Part shown: positions 28,501 through 35,779 of the stretch, one piece after another | Position numbering within the stretch: position 1 is the stretch's first letter | Layout of the letters: the number at the start of each line of letters is the position of its first letter | NCBI RefSeq assembly: GCF_023634765.1 | Contig: NZ_JAMLFX010000002.1 | Location: forward strand, 1,021,748-1,085,747 | DNA: 64,000 nt | From: Pseudomonas sp. AKS31 | GTDB taxonomy: Bacteria > Pseudomonadota > Gammaproteobacteria > Pseudomonadales > Pseudomonadaceae | Direction: 5' to 3' | Made by a program: the position numbers and the translations under genes | Notes under the pieces: generated by a model | The model's database searches: none | Seen by the model: only the letters and a program-made list of their open reading frames with translations | Told to the model about the DNA's origin: nothing

Positions 28501-28577
28501 GCTCCCACAGGTGTCAGCGTCGTACACAACATCTGCAATCAGCACAAAACCCTGTGGGAGCGAGCCTGCTCGCGAAG
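28501..28577. repeat. Inverted pair of GTGGGAG-type repeats, one arm degraded
   Basis: GCTCCCACAGG at 28501-28511 faces CCTGTGGGAGCGAGCCTGCTCGCGAAGGC, with an AT-rich spacer of about 40 nt. The right arm is intact and the left is short. Confidence 0.65.
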
Positions 28578-28626
28578 GCGCCAGAGTTCACACCTGATCA
28601 ATCAGCAGGTGATCCCGACACCCGCA

Positions 28627-28986
28627 TCACTCCGGCAACTGCAAATTATCCAACGCCCGATTCACAGCCAGCTCCCCGAGCATGATCAACTGCGCAATCC
28701 CCGCCAGCGCATGGCGCTGCGATGCCGGCAACAGGCTGGAGACGTTCTGGGCGATGGTTTTGGCCGAAGCGAGTGTTGCACTGGCATCGACCAGCAGTTC
28801 TTCGGTTTTGTTGTCCGCCGTCACGGCGTACATCCCACGGTTTTTACGTGGAGGCGGCGTGGAGCCGGGTGGGCAGAGGTAATGGTCGAGCGCGCGGTCG
28901 GCGGCTTCGTGGAGTTTTTTGGAATCGATGGATTCGTAGGGGGAAACCGAGGCGGTTTCGGGCGGGTTGGGTGTTGGTTTGATCAT
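28627..28986 (-). CDS. DUF6124-family protein
   Basis: A 119-residue protein beginning MIKPTPNPPET and containing LHEAADRALDHYL, AVTADNKTEELLVDASATLASAK and LPASQRHALAGIAQLIMLGEL. These are hallmarks of a small Pseudomonas family (DUF6124, earlier grouped with DUF3077) whose function is unknown. It is cytosolic, with alternating amphipathic helices. The ATG overlaps the stop of an upstream leader frame as ATGA. A highly structured inverted-repeat region precedes it and probably governs its expression. Confidence 0.75.
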   Translation of the reverse strand: MIKPTPNPPETASVSPYESIDSKKLHEAADRALDHYLCPPGSTPPPRKNRGMYAVTADNKTEELLVDASATLASAKTIAQNVSSLLPASQRHALAGIAQLIMLGELAVNRALDNLQLPE

Positions 28987-29249
28987 GGTGAAGCTCCAAA
29001 TTTATACCTGGTGGAACCACCAACACCTGTCGCTAAACAAGTAAGGGTGGCAGCTGTACGCGGGTTAGCGAACCGAGAGGTATAAGACCCGGCAGACCCG
29101 AAGGTCTCCCACGCACAGCCACCGTATCGTCGTCGCAAACGTCTGCGACAAACTGGAGCGTCGTTGTACTTATACCTGGTCAGGTCGCTAAACCCGGTCG
29201 CTGGGTTGCCAGCGACACGTAGACGATAAAGACCAGGTACAAAGCGCAC
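28987..29249 (-). other. Structured leader region with three GTTTAGCGAC/GGTATAA boxes
   Basis: This region upstream of the DUF6124 gene contains nested inverted repeats. An outer stem 29173-29181/29231-29239 (TACCTGGTC/GACCAGGTA) encloses a hairpin at 29197-29216. A second outer stem 29046-29051/29118-29123 encloses a hairpin at 29094-29107. A third hairpin lies at 29009-29022. A box pair GTTTAGCGAC...GGTATAA occurs three times on the - strand, the middle copy inverted. An 88-codon frame runs through it and ends at the DUF6124 start (ATGA), but its composition is that of translated repeats. It may be an RNA leader, a leader peptide or a mobile repeat. Confidence 0.6.
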
Positions 29250-29762
29250 AAGCCGGCGGATTCTGGCGTAGCTGTAGGCAAAGGCGCAAGGATATGTAGC
29301 CTCAGAGAGTGACTGGAGATGTCTTTTTAAACGTTGGCGTTTATCGAGGCTTCATTCCGTCACGTTCAACAAAATAGATCCGTCCCCTTTATTCACAGGA
29401 AAAACACGCGATCACTTTTCCAAGTCGACTTCATGACTTGACTAGCTCATGACTAGGCTTTTTTTTGCGCCAAAATGCTGAGACCTCGAGAAAGCACCGG
29501 GATGACCTGTCGGCCGCAGAACCTGAGATTCCATTAGCGACACTGAAGCGATTTTTTGATGTCAATGATACAATCGACCTAGCACGGCCTGAGGTGTCTG
29601 TGCCATATATATGAAGTCGCGCGGATTGATCAAACTGTTAATTACCACCAAACGGCACCTTAGAGCAGCATTTGAGGTTAACCGTTACACGCGACACGGG
29701 AATTGGATATTGTACTTGTTTTTTTTAATTGAGTTTAGAATTTATGGGAGCATCTAACAAAC
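29250..29762. other. Gene-free AT-rich gap upstream of the sce7726 gene
   Basis: No convincing gene is seen. At 29373-29394 lies AAATAGATCCGTCCCCTTTATT, a string resembling repeats often left next to RAYT-type or IS200-like elements, but no transposase is present. T-rich runs near 29460 and 29720 may belong to a promoter or terminator. The gap marks a step to more AT-rich DNA. Confidence 0.4.
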
Positions 29763-30329
29763 ATGTTAAATGACTCATTAATCCGCGCTGCATTATTGAC
29801 TCGGCTAAGGAACGCTCACCCTAAGCCTAAAGCACTTATTGAAGAATTGCGGGTTCATAATGGCAACGCTATTGCTGACGTAGTCGCCATCCATAGTGAA
29901 GCTCATTGTTATGAGATCAAAGGTGATGGTGACAAAATCGAAAGAATTGCTCAGCAAGGCTTATATTACGATCTTGCTTTTCGAAAAGTCACCTTAGTGA
30001 CCACTTCAAAGCACATAGTAAAAGCCATTAAAATCGCCCCAAGTCATTGGGGCATTCTTGAGGCGAAATGCAACTCATCAAATAGAATTGTTTTTAAATC
30101 AGTACGACAAGTCAAGAAGAGTGCAGCATTTAACAAGCAGATAGCGTTGTTAACCCTATGGCGAAACGAACTGCTTGATATCGCACTCGAACTAGAAGAA
30201 AAAGTTCAGAGCAAAACAAATAGGGACTCTTTATCCTCTCTGATTTCTCGGGCCTTCGGAGCACAAGAGCTCAGCCTGACAATAGGCAAAGCCCTTGTAC
30301 TTAGAAGCCTTATAAAAGATCAAGCATGA
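29763..30329 (+). CDS. sce7726-family protein, PD-(D/E)xK nuclease-like
   Basis: A 188-residue soluble protein. The N-terminal half has the layout of a small restriction-like nuclease: helix, then NAIAD39VVAIHSEAHCYE51IK53GDGDKIERI, that is D-x11-E-x-K, then YDLAFRKVTLVTTSKH. This fits the sce7726 family, which is commonly found beside sce7725. It faces the sce7725 gene and the two 3' ends overlap by 20 nt. GGGAGC lies about 12 nt upstream of the ATG. DNA cleavage is inferred from the fold motif only; no function is established. Confidence 0.75.
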   Translation: MLNDSLIRAALLTRLRNAHPKPKALIEELRVHNGNAIADVVAIHSEAHCYEIKGDGDKIERIAQQGLYYDLAFRKVTLVTTSKHIVKAIKIAPSHWGILEAKCNSSNRIVFKSVRQVKKSAAFNKQIALLTLWRNELLDIALELEEKVQSKTNRDSLSSLISRAFGAQELSLTIGKALVLRSLIKDQA

Positions 30330-31377
30330 AAGATATATGAGAGTTGATTGTAGGTTTTAAAATACTGCCAGGCATCACCGTCGATCCCAGCCCAGCTGCT
30401 TTTTCAACCAAATACAAATCCCCTGCAGAGTTGCCGTGTCGAAAAAAAGGCTTTGCTATGATAATTGAAGCAATATCATTATATTGCTTGAAACCTCTTT
30501 TATGCGTCTTAATGCCACCGCCGCGCACAATATAGTGTTTGCCCTCGTAGGAGTAGACCACTTTAGGCGCAGTCACGTTGAGCATATTACGCGGATCAAT
30601 ATCAGAGTCCGAGTAATCAGGACTTACAACAGTATAATCACCAAAAATCACATGACGACCAGAAAAGGCTGAAATAGCATTGTTATAGATAGCAATTTCG
30701 TTGCGAACCAAATGTATTTCACTATTAGTTGAAAGTACATCACCCGCCGCAGGAGGAAGTGTAGAACCTGTAATCACAATTGATTCATATGCGTAATCAG
30801 CAAGAGCCGCCGTACAAAAAGCTTTTATCTGTAAAGAACGAGCCATCGCATCAACACCCTTGCAGACCCTATTATCTATGACAAGTACCCATCTATCATA
30901 AATCCCATCCCCCATCGCTAAGAGACGCAAAATATCTGATCGAATTAAATTGTAGCTAATGAGATCTTCACCTGAGACACGCAGAGCAATTCGTCTACTT
31001 TTTACAACTTCAGTAATTGCAGGCGTGAATACACAAGCATTTCGATCAGTTGTGCGATCTATACCAACAACTGGATTAAAACAAAGATCCTGAGCAAACA
31101 TGCATGCTGCAAAATATTCATAGCTCGGACGCCCTCCGATGAGGATTGAGTTTGGAATATCGTAGTCGTCTACAAAATACTCAGGTACGCCCTTCATATT
31201 CAAGCAGAATTTTCGAGAGACTTTCTCCATACTTTGCTTTAAAGTCGAGGCATCCATATCCTTTTTCATAGGAAGATCGAAAAAAGGAATCACGAGTTTT
31301 TTTCTTTCCTTGCTAAGAGACTTAATCGCCCCAAACTCATTGGCCTTAGCTTTAAGAAACGGCATGTACTTATGCAT
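30310..31377 (-). CDS. sce7725/beta-family protein
   Basis: A 355-residue protein starting YMPFLKAKANEFGAIKSL, the characteristic opening of the beta (PF14350)/sce7725 family, followed by VIPFFDLPMKKDMD. It is predicted soluble. No catalytic motif is recognised; the family has been found with sce7726-type proteins in many bacteria and its function is unknown. Its ATG overlaps the stop of the ImmA/IrrE gene by 8 nt (ATGCATAA). The 3' end overlaps the convergent sce7726 gene, so antisense transcription between the two is likely. Confidence 0.75.
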   Translation of the reverse strand: MHKYMPFLKAKANEFGAIKSLSKERKKLVIPFFDLPMKKDMDASTLKQSMEKVSRKFCLNMKGVPEYFVDDYDIPNSILIGGRPSYEYFAACMFAQDLCFNPVVGIDRTTDRNACVFTPAITEVVKSRRIALRVSGEDLISYNLIRSDILRLLAMGDGIYDRWVLVIDNRVCKGVDAMARSLQIKAFCTAALADYAYESIVITGSTLPPAAGDVLSTNSEIHLVRNEIAIYNNAISAFSGRHVIFGDYTVVSPDYSDSDIDPRNMLNVTAPKVVYSYEGKHYIVRGGGIKTHKRGFKQYNDIASIIIAKPFFRHGNSAGDLYLVEKAAGLGSTVMPGSILKPTINSHISFMLDLL

Positions 31378-32194
31378 TTGCGCTGATCATCCTTCTGACG
31401 CTAATCTCATGAATAATAGTATTGAAGAGAGTATAATTCCCTAAATCATGCCTCACGAAGCCTGCCAAGATTGCAGGGTGTATAGACAGCTTCTCCGCAT
31501 CCTTAAATAGATCCTGCGCACTGTGATGCCTCCTTACAGAGGCAGATCGCCAATCGCTACGACTGATAAATGTTTCTTTAGCTAGCTGGTTCGCCTCGAG
31601 TTCAATAAGATTTTCACCGACATCTTCGAGACAATCAAAGTGAGGTTCTTCCAGTTGATCATAATGAATTGAGACATGAGCAAGCTCATGCATTAGTGTA
31701 AACCAAAAATAATCATATCTATCATATCGCAGTGTCATACCGACTATCGGAGCTCCACATGGGAGCTTAAAGAAAACCCCGTCAGTCTTCATTCCGGCAG
31801 ACTGTGGCAAATAGATAAGTACAACACCATATTGCCAAAGCAGACTGGATATATTCGTTATATTTTCCACATCCAGAGAATATCTAGCGATCTCCTTTAG
31901 CGACTCTCGGGACAGACCATTAAACTTCTGAACTTTCCCGTTAGAAATCACGATCTCAGCGTAGCGCTGCACCTGAGAAAGCCATAAAAAAACTTCAGTC
32001 TCTTTATCTGTCCCACTTCGACGAAAAAGAGCACTACTCGCAACCCCAGAAAGTAAATCTTTAAAAATAAGGGGGTCATCAGAGCCCAGTTTATCTACGA
32101 TCTCGTTGTAGGCTTTAAGCGCACCCAAAAGACTTTCAGGAGAGCAGTCAGACGTTGAGACGAAAAAATCTTCGAACTCATCTTTATCATCCAT
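31370..32194 (-). CDS. ImmA/IrrE-type metallopeptidase without helix-turn-helix
   Basis: A 274-residue protein with the zinc-protease motif HELAH at about residues 169-173 inside FTLMHELAHVSIHYDQLEE. A downstream ENLIELEANQLAKETFI supplies the third ligand (E near 200) and the usual conserved helix of ImmA/IrrE (COG2856). Family members cleave repressors or antitoxins, for example ImmA on ImmR and IrrE on DdrO. No helix-turn-helix is seen at the N-terminus. The start at 32194 overlaps the acetyltransferase stop by 8 nt (ATGGATGA); a longer frame to 32248 lies inside that gene. The target repressor is not obvious. Confidence 0.8.
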   Translation of the reverse strand: MDDKDEFEDFFVSTSDCSPESLLGALKAYNEIVDKLGSDDPLIFKDLLSGVASSALFRRSGTDKETEVFLWLSQVQRYAEIVISNGKVQKFNGLSRESLKEIARYSLDVENITNISSLLWQYGVVLIYLPQSAGMKTDGVFFKLPCGAPIVGMTLRYDRYDYFWFTLMHELAHVSIHYDQLEEPHFDCLEDVGENLIELEANQLAKETFISRSDWRSASVRRHHSAQDLFKDAEKLSIHPAILAGFVRHDLGNYTLFNTIIHEISVRRMISANA

Positions 32195-32876
32195 GAGCAG
32201 CAGCTCCGAATTTTTGAGCGGCTTCTTTAGCCATCTCGAAATAATCAAGGCTTTCTTTTTTTCTTTCTGGAAAACACGTCATACCGATTTTATTGTAGTA
32301 AGCGGCTGCTTTTGGCACTGCATGCAACGAAAACCCTGGACGTAAGCCTAAGGTTTCAGTGGCAAATTTAGACGCATATTTAATAAGATCAGATCCCACA
32401 CCTTTAAAACGTGCAGTACTCAGCGGATTAGGTCTATTCCATGGTGCAACCGCGACATACTCTATATAAAAGATCCCTTGACCATCAATTATACTGTCCT
32501 TGGGGTGATATATGAGGCAGGCAGCCTGAACAGCATCCTCGGCCAAGTAAAAAAACCAATTATACTCCTGTGCACTATGATGGATAGCTTTAGCCGTCCA
32601 TCGCCAGTGAGCGTCCTCCATCTGTAATTCCGATATTTTTTGCAAAAGCTCCGCCTCGCATGTCGCAGAACTCTTTATACAATGGAGTATTTCAATATTT
32701 TTCGCGGTCCATTCCTTATCACACTTACTGGCCAACGCAATATCCCAACCATGCAAAAGTTGAAAAGATATGCTTTTGCCGGTCGTATTGGTTTTAACAC
32801 CTGTAAACAAAGCGGAGGCAGGAGGGGATGAAGCGATAAGAGATTTAATCCTGTTTATATCCATATAACACCACAC
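32187..32876 (-). CDS. GNAT-family N-acetyltransferase
   Basis: A 229-residue protein with a GNAT core: IEYVAVAPWNRPNP, then the acetyl-CoA pyrophosphate loop RFKGVGSDLIKYASKFA (about residues 160-176) and AVPKAAAYYNKIGMTCF at the C-terminus. The N-terminal ~90 residues resemble no family I know. It is the first gene of the three-gene leftward operon with ImmA/IrrE and sce7725, and the overlaps imply coupled translation. The substrate is unknown; GNAT proteins in such settings can modify tRNA, a partner protein or a small molecule. Confidence 0.75.
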   Translation of the reverse strand: MWCYMDINRIKSLIASSPPASALFTGVKTNTTGKSISFQLLHGWDIALASKCDKEWTAKNIEILHCIKSSATCEAELLQKISELQMEDAHWRWTAKAIHHSAQEYNWFFYLAEDAVQAACLIYHPKDSIIDGQGIFYIEYVAVAPWNRPNPLSTARFKGVGSDLIKYASKFATETLGLRPGFSLHAVPKAAAYYNKIGMTCFPERKKESLDYFEMAKEAAQKFGAAAHG

Positions 32877-33502
32877 TTAAAAATCATGAAGTTTTTAAGG
32901 AAAAATTGGGGCTCTAAACTGGCACCTAGTTTCCACCATGGTCGGATTTGATCACGACTACGCTCGTGTCAGCTTGAAAATGCCAATCTGCGCGTCGGGA
33001 GAACAGTGAGTGTGTACAGCGAGAAAAAAGTACGAAATCCATTTCCTATCCTTCACTTTCAATCAACCAAAATATACCGAAATTTGTCACCGTAATGGCA
33101 TTATAGTATTGCCTTGTTGAAGCGAATGTCTACGCCCTCACGCAATTTGCAGACGTGCGGTTTTTTTCTTCTCACACAGGAGCCCCTGCTATGCGCACAC
33201 AGATTGGAACAGGTCGCTTTTTGCGACCACGCTGCCAAGCAAAAGCGGCTCGAGGGACGTGAGAAAACTCGGAGGTTTATGACTAAATAATCACTTTTGA
33301 AAAATCGCTTGAAAGGTCGCGGCTTAGTAAATTTGCGGTTGAGATCACAAAGCATTGACAACAGAAGGCACCTGCTCTTCGACACCCACGAACGATTATT
33401 TTAGTCAGTTTCTTTCTGAGTGCCGGAGAGCTTAAAGCGGTGTTCTAGTAAGGTCTTCCCCAGTTAAAACGACGAAGCAAAATCACTTCAATTCTGCAAT
33501 TT
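32877..33502. other. Gene-free AT-rich gap between the cassette and hxcP
   Basis: No convincing gene is seen. The left 150 nt should hold the promoter of the GNAT operon. Around 33110-33200 the sequence is more GC-rich with a T8 run (TGCGGTTTTTTTC), possibly the remains of another element. The right boundary of the inserted segment must lie before the hxcP stop codon at 33503; no direct repeat or integrase remnant was found there. Confidence 0.4.
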
Positions 33503-33931
33503 CTATCTAGTCAACCTAGGCAACACCACCCCCTCCACCAACCTCTCCACCCCCAACCTTACCCTCTCCCCACCCTGCTCAATCACCACCCCATCCCCCT
33601 CCACCGCCACCAACTTCACCCCAGGCCCCACCTTCTCCCCCTGCAAAAAACTCCTCGGCGGCCCATCGTTCAAGCTCAGTATCGCCACCGCCCCCCGACT
33701 CCCCGCCATCACCCCGCTCACCTTGATGTCCATCGGCGCCGTTTGATTGGAAAACCACTGCAACGCCGGGCTATCACTGCGCGCGGCCAGCAATTGCGGG
33801 GCCGCTGCCGGGGTGTGGGATTCGGCGGAGGTCAGCAGCAGCGACGACCACGTCGCCACGCCGACCAGCGCGGCGAGCAGCGCGAGGGCCTGGGCCATTT
33901 GGGGTGGGGAAACGCGTGCGGTGAAGGTCAT
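33503..33931 (-). CDS. hxcP: Type II secretion protein GspC (HxcP), short form
   Basis: A 142-residue bitopic inner-membrane protein that links the platform to the secretin. It has a membrane span (ALALLAALVGVATWSSLLL, about residues 14-32) and a homology region (ALQWFSNQ... MDIKVSGVMAG...GAVAILSLNDGPPRSFLQGEKV). The PDZ or coiled-coil module found at the end of most GspC proteins is missing, as in the compact Hxc-type GspC. AAAAGGAG lies 9 nt before the ATG. It diverges from hxcU over 118 nt. The neighbouring accessory segment begins directly after its stop codon. Confidence 0.85.
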   Translation of the reverse strand: MTFTARVSPPQMAQALALLAALVGVATWSSLLLTSAESHTPAAAPQLLAARSDSPALQWFSNQTAPMDIKVSGVMAGSRGAVAILSLNDGPPRSFLQGEKVGPGVKLVAVEGDGVVIEQGGERVRLGVERLVEGVVLPRLTR

Positions 33932-34049
33932 GGGTTGAATCTCCTTTTTATCCCTGCTGTCAGCCTACGCGGCAATTCTCTCCGTTTTATTTCACACGCC
34001 TTACATGTTGGCCGTGCACGATGGCGCAGGACGCAAAGGAGCGCGCGCG

Positions 34050-34496
34050 ATGAACAGGCAACAGGGTTTTACGCTGATCGAGTTGATGGTGGTGCTGGTG
34101 ATCATCGGCATCGCCAGTGCGGCGATCAGCTTGAGTATCAAGCCCGATCCGTTGCAGTTGCTGCGCAAGGATGCCGAGCGTGTGGCGCAGTTGCTGCAGG
34201 TGGCGCAGGCGGAAGCCCGCGCGGATGGCCGGCCGATTGTGTGGGTGAGTGATGCCAAGGGGTTTCGCTTTAGTCGGCGCAGTGACAGTGGCAAGGGGTT
34301 TGATCATTTCGCGCAGGACCCGCAGTTGCGGCCGCGTGCCTGGCAGAGTCCGAAGATGGAGGTGCGGGTGGAGCCGAAACAGAGGGTTGTGCTGAACGCT
34401 GAGTGGATCAATCCGCCGCTGCAACTGACGTTGTCGGATGGGTTGAATCGCTTGAGTGTGCTGCGTGATGGCAGTGGAAGGATCAGCCTGCAATGA
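34050..34496 (+). CDS. hxcU: Type II secretion minor pseudopilin GspH (HxcU)
   Basis: A 148-residue minor pseudopilin. The leader is MNRQQG, with cleavage before FTLIELMVVLVIIGIASAAI and Glu at mature position 5. The following region (DAERVAQLLQVAQAEARADGRPIVWVSDAKGF) is typical of GspH. The start at 34050 has AAAGGAG about 9 nt upstream; a longer frame to 34005 would give an untypical leader. It overlaps hxcW by 4 nt. Confidence 0.9.
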   Translation: MNRQQGFTLIELMVVLVIIGIASAAISLSIKPDPLQLLRKDAERVAQLLQVAQAEARADGRPIVWVSDAKGFRFSRRSDSGKGFDHFAQDPQLRPRAWQSPKMEVRVEPKQRVVLNAEWINPPLQLTLSDGLNRLSVLRDGSGRISLQ

Positions 34497-35101
34497 AGCG
34501 CCAACAAGGGTTTACGCTGATTGAGGTGATGGTCGCGATTTTGTTGATGGCGGTGGTGAGTTTGATTGCCTGGCGGGGGCTGGACAGTGTGACGCGGGCG
34601 GACAGTCATTTGCAGGCGAGCAGTGAGCAGAGTGACGGTTTGTTGCGGGCGCTGAATCAGTTGCAGCGGGATGTGGAGATGCGGGCGGGGATTGAGTTGA
34701 CCGAGCCGAAGAAGGTTGGCGTGGATGATGAGCCGCCGAGCGCCCCGCCCGCTCTGACTGTGCGCAGTAGCGACAGTAAGGGTTTTCGTCTGGACATCAT
34801 TCGCACGGCGGCGGATCAGCCTGGGGCTTTGCAGCGGGTGCGCTGGTGGGTCAAGGGCGACACGTTGTATCGGGCGGTGGCTGAGGCGCGGAGTCGGTAT
34901 CCGTTGCCGGCGCCTGGGAATGGGGTTGCTGTTTTGAGTGATGTCAGTGATGTGCAGGTGCGGGTTTGGGAGGTGGATAAGGGGTGGCGGCAGTTGAGCG
35001 GGAATCGGCGGGAGGATCCGTTGGGGTTGGAGATTCGGTTGAGTCGGGGAACGGCGCAGGGGGTGGAGAAGTATCGGCAGGTGATTGGACCGCTGGAGTG
35101 A
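34493..35101 (+). CDS. hxcW: Type II secretion minor pseudopilin GspJ (HxcW)
   Basis: A 202-residue minor pseudopilin. The leader is MKRQQG, with cleavage before FTLIEVMVAILLMAVVSLIAW, followed by RGLDSVTRADSHLQ as usual in GspJ. With GspI and GspK it forms the pseudopilus tip. ATGA overlap with hxcU shows coupled translation. An inverted repeat pair begins 25 nt downstream and may act as a transcript end. Confidence 0.92.
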   Translation: MKRQQGFTLIEVMVAILLMAVVSLIAWRGLDSVTRADSHLQASSEQSDGLLRALNQLQRDVEMRAGIELTEPKKVGVDDEPPSAPPALTVRSSDSKGFRLDIIRTAADQPGALQRVRWWVKGDTLYRAVAEARSRYPLPAPGNGVAVLSDVSDVQVRVWEVDKGWRQLSGNRREDPLGLEIRLSRGTAQGVEKYRQVIGPLE

Positions 35102-35125
35102 TACTGGCTGCAATGTGGATATCCG

Positions 35126-35198
35126 TGTAGGAGCTGCCGAAGGCTGCGATCTTTTGACTTTGAAGATCAAAAGATCGCAGCCTCCGGCAGCTCCTACA
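35126..35198. repeat. Inverted pair of TGTAGGAGCTGCCGAAGGCTGCGATC repeats
   Basis: Arms TGTAGGAGCTGCCGAAGGCT... and its inverse (one mismatch) with a short central loop form a very stable hairpin just after hxcW. Confidence 0.9.
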
Positions 35199-35243
35199 TT
35201 GGGATTGGGTGCAGTCAGTTGGGGGTGGTTGGCTGGCAGGCCG

Positions 35244-35407
35244 TCATCGCTGGCAAGCCAGCTCCCACAGGAATTGGGTGAAGTCAGTCAGGGGTTGGTT
35301 GTCTGGTTGGTCGCCATCGCTGGCAAGCCAGCTCCCACAAAGACTGAGTGCAGCCGGTAGTATTGGTCCGCTGACAGGCCGCCATCGCTGGCAGGCCAGC
35401 TCCCAAA
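35244..35407. repeat. Three tandem same-orientation CATCGCTGGCAAGCCAGCTCCCA repeats
   Basis: Copies start near 35244, 35315 and 35382. They are about 65-71 nt apart and in the same direction, with related flanks (GGTTGGCTGG / GGTTGTCTGGTTGG). Elsewhere in the window this repeat occurs as facing pairs (17551, 49127), so a head-to-tail triplet is unusual. Confidence 0.85.
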
Positions 35408-35408
35408 A

Positions 35409-35770
35409 TTTCGACTCGCGAGCACAGCATGCGGCGAAGCCGCCCCACTCAATGGCCGAGTGTCAGCTCGCCGAAAGCTTTTGATCTTGATCCACGGGCG
35501 ACGTCGGAAGGCTGAGTGGAGGGATTCATCCGGGGGTGGGAGCGCAGCGACCGTTTGGCGCAGCCAAATGCATCGAGAGGAGGTGCAGCGAAGCAAACCG
35601 TAGGCGATGCGCCCGGATGGATCCCGCAGCGAAGGAACCCCGAGCCTCAGCGAGCGGGCCGCACGCAGGAGCAAGCCTTTTGGGTTACCTTTTCGGCGTT
35701 TGGAAAAGGTGACCCGCCGTAAGGGCGGAACCCTAAGCAGCCATAACCGCAGCAACGGATATGTACCCAA
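35409..35770. repeat. Long dispersed Pseudomonas intergenic repeat
   Basis: A ~360-nt GC-rich block contains several small inverted repeats: TTTGGCGCAGCCAAA near 35555, GCATCG...CGATGC, ACCTTTTC...GAAAAGGT near 35688-35710, and CGCCGTAAGGGCGG near 35716. I recognise it from memory as a long repeat scattered between genes in fluorescent pseudomonads. Open frames through it are not convincing as genes. With the preceding repeats it fills the 35102-35779 gap. Confidence 0.6.
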
Positions 35771-35779
35771 TCAAACCCA

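Noticed and set aside
33110..33200. Possible group II intron or IS remnant before hxcP
   Set aside because: The sequence gives a weak resemblance only; no reverse transcriptase, transposase or inverted ends were found.
26486..33502. Prophage or integrative element
   Set aside because: There are no phage structural genes, integrase or tRNA target; the segment is a gene cassette collection without recognisable ends.
35244..35407. CRISPR array
   Set aside because: Repeats are palindromic REP units, only three copies, with spacers related to each other and no cas genes.
35516..35722. Small frames within the long intergenic repeat
   Set aside because: They consist of repeat sequence present elsewhere in such genomes and lack a ribosome site or family match.
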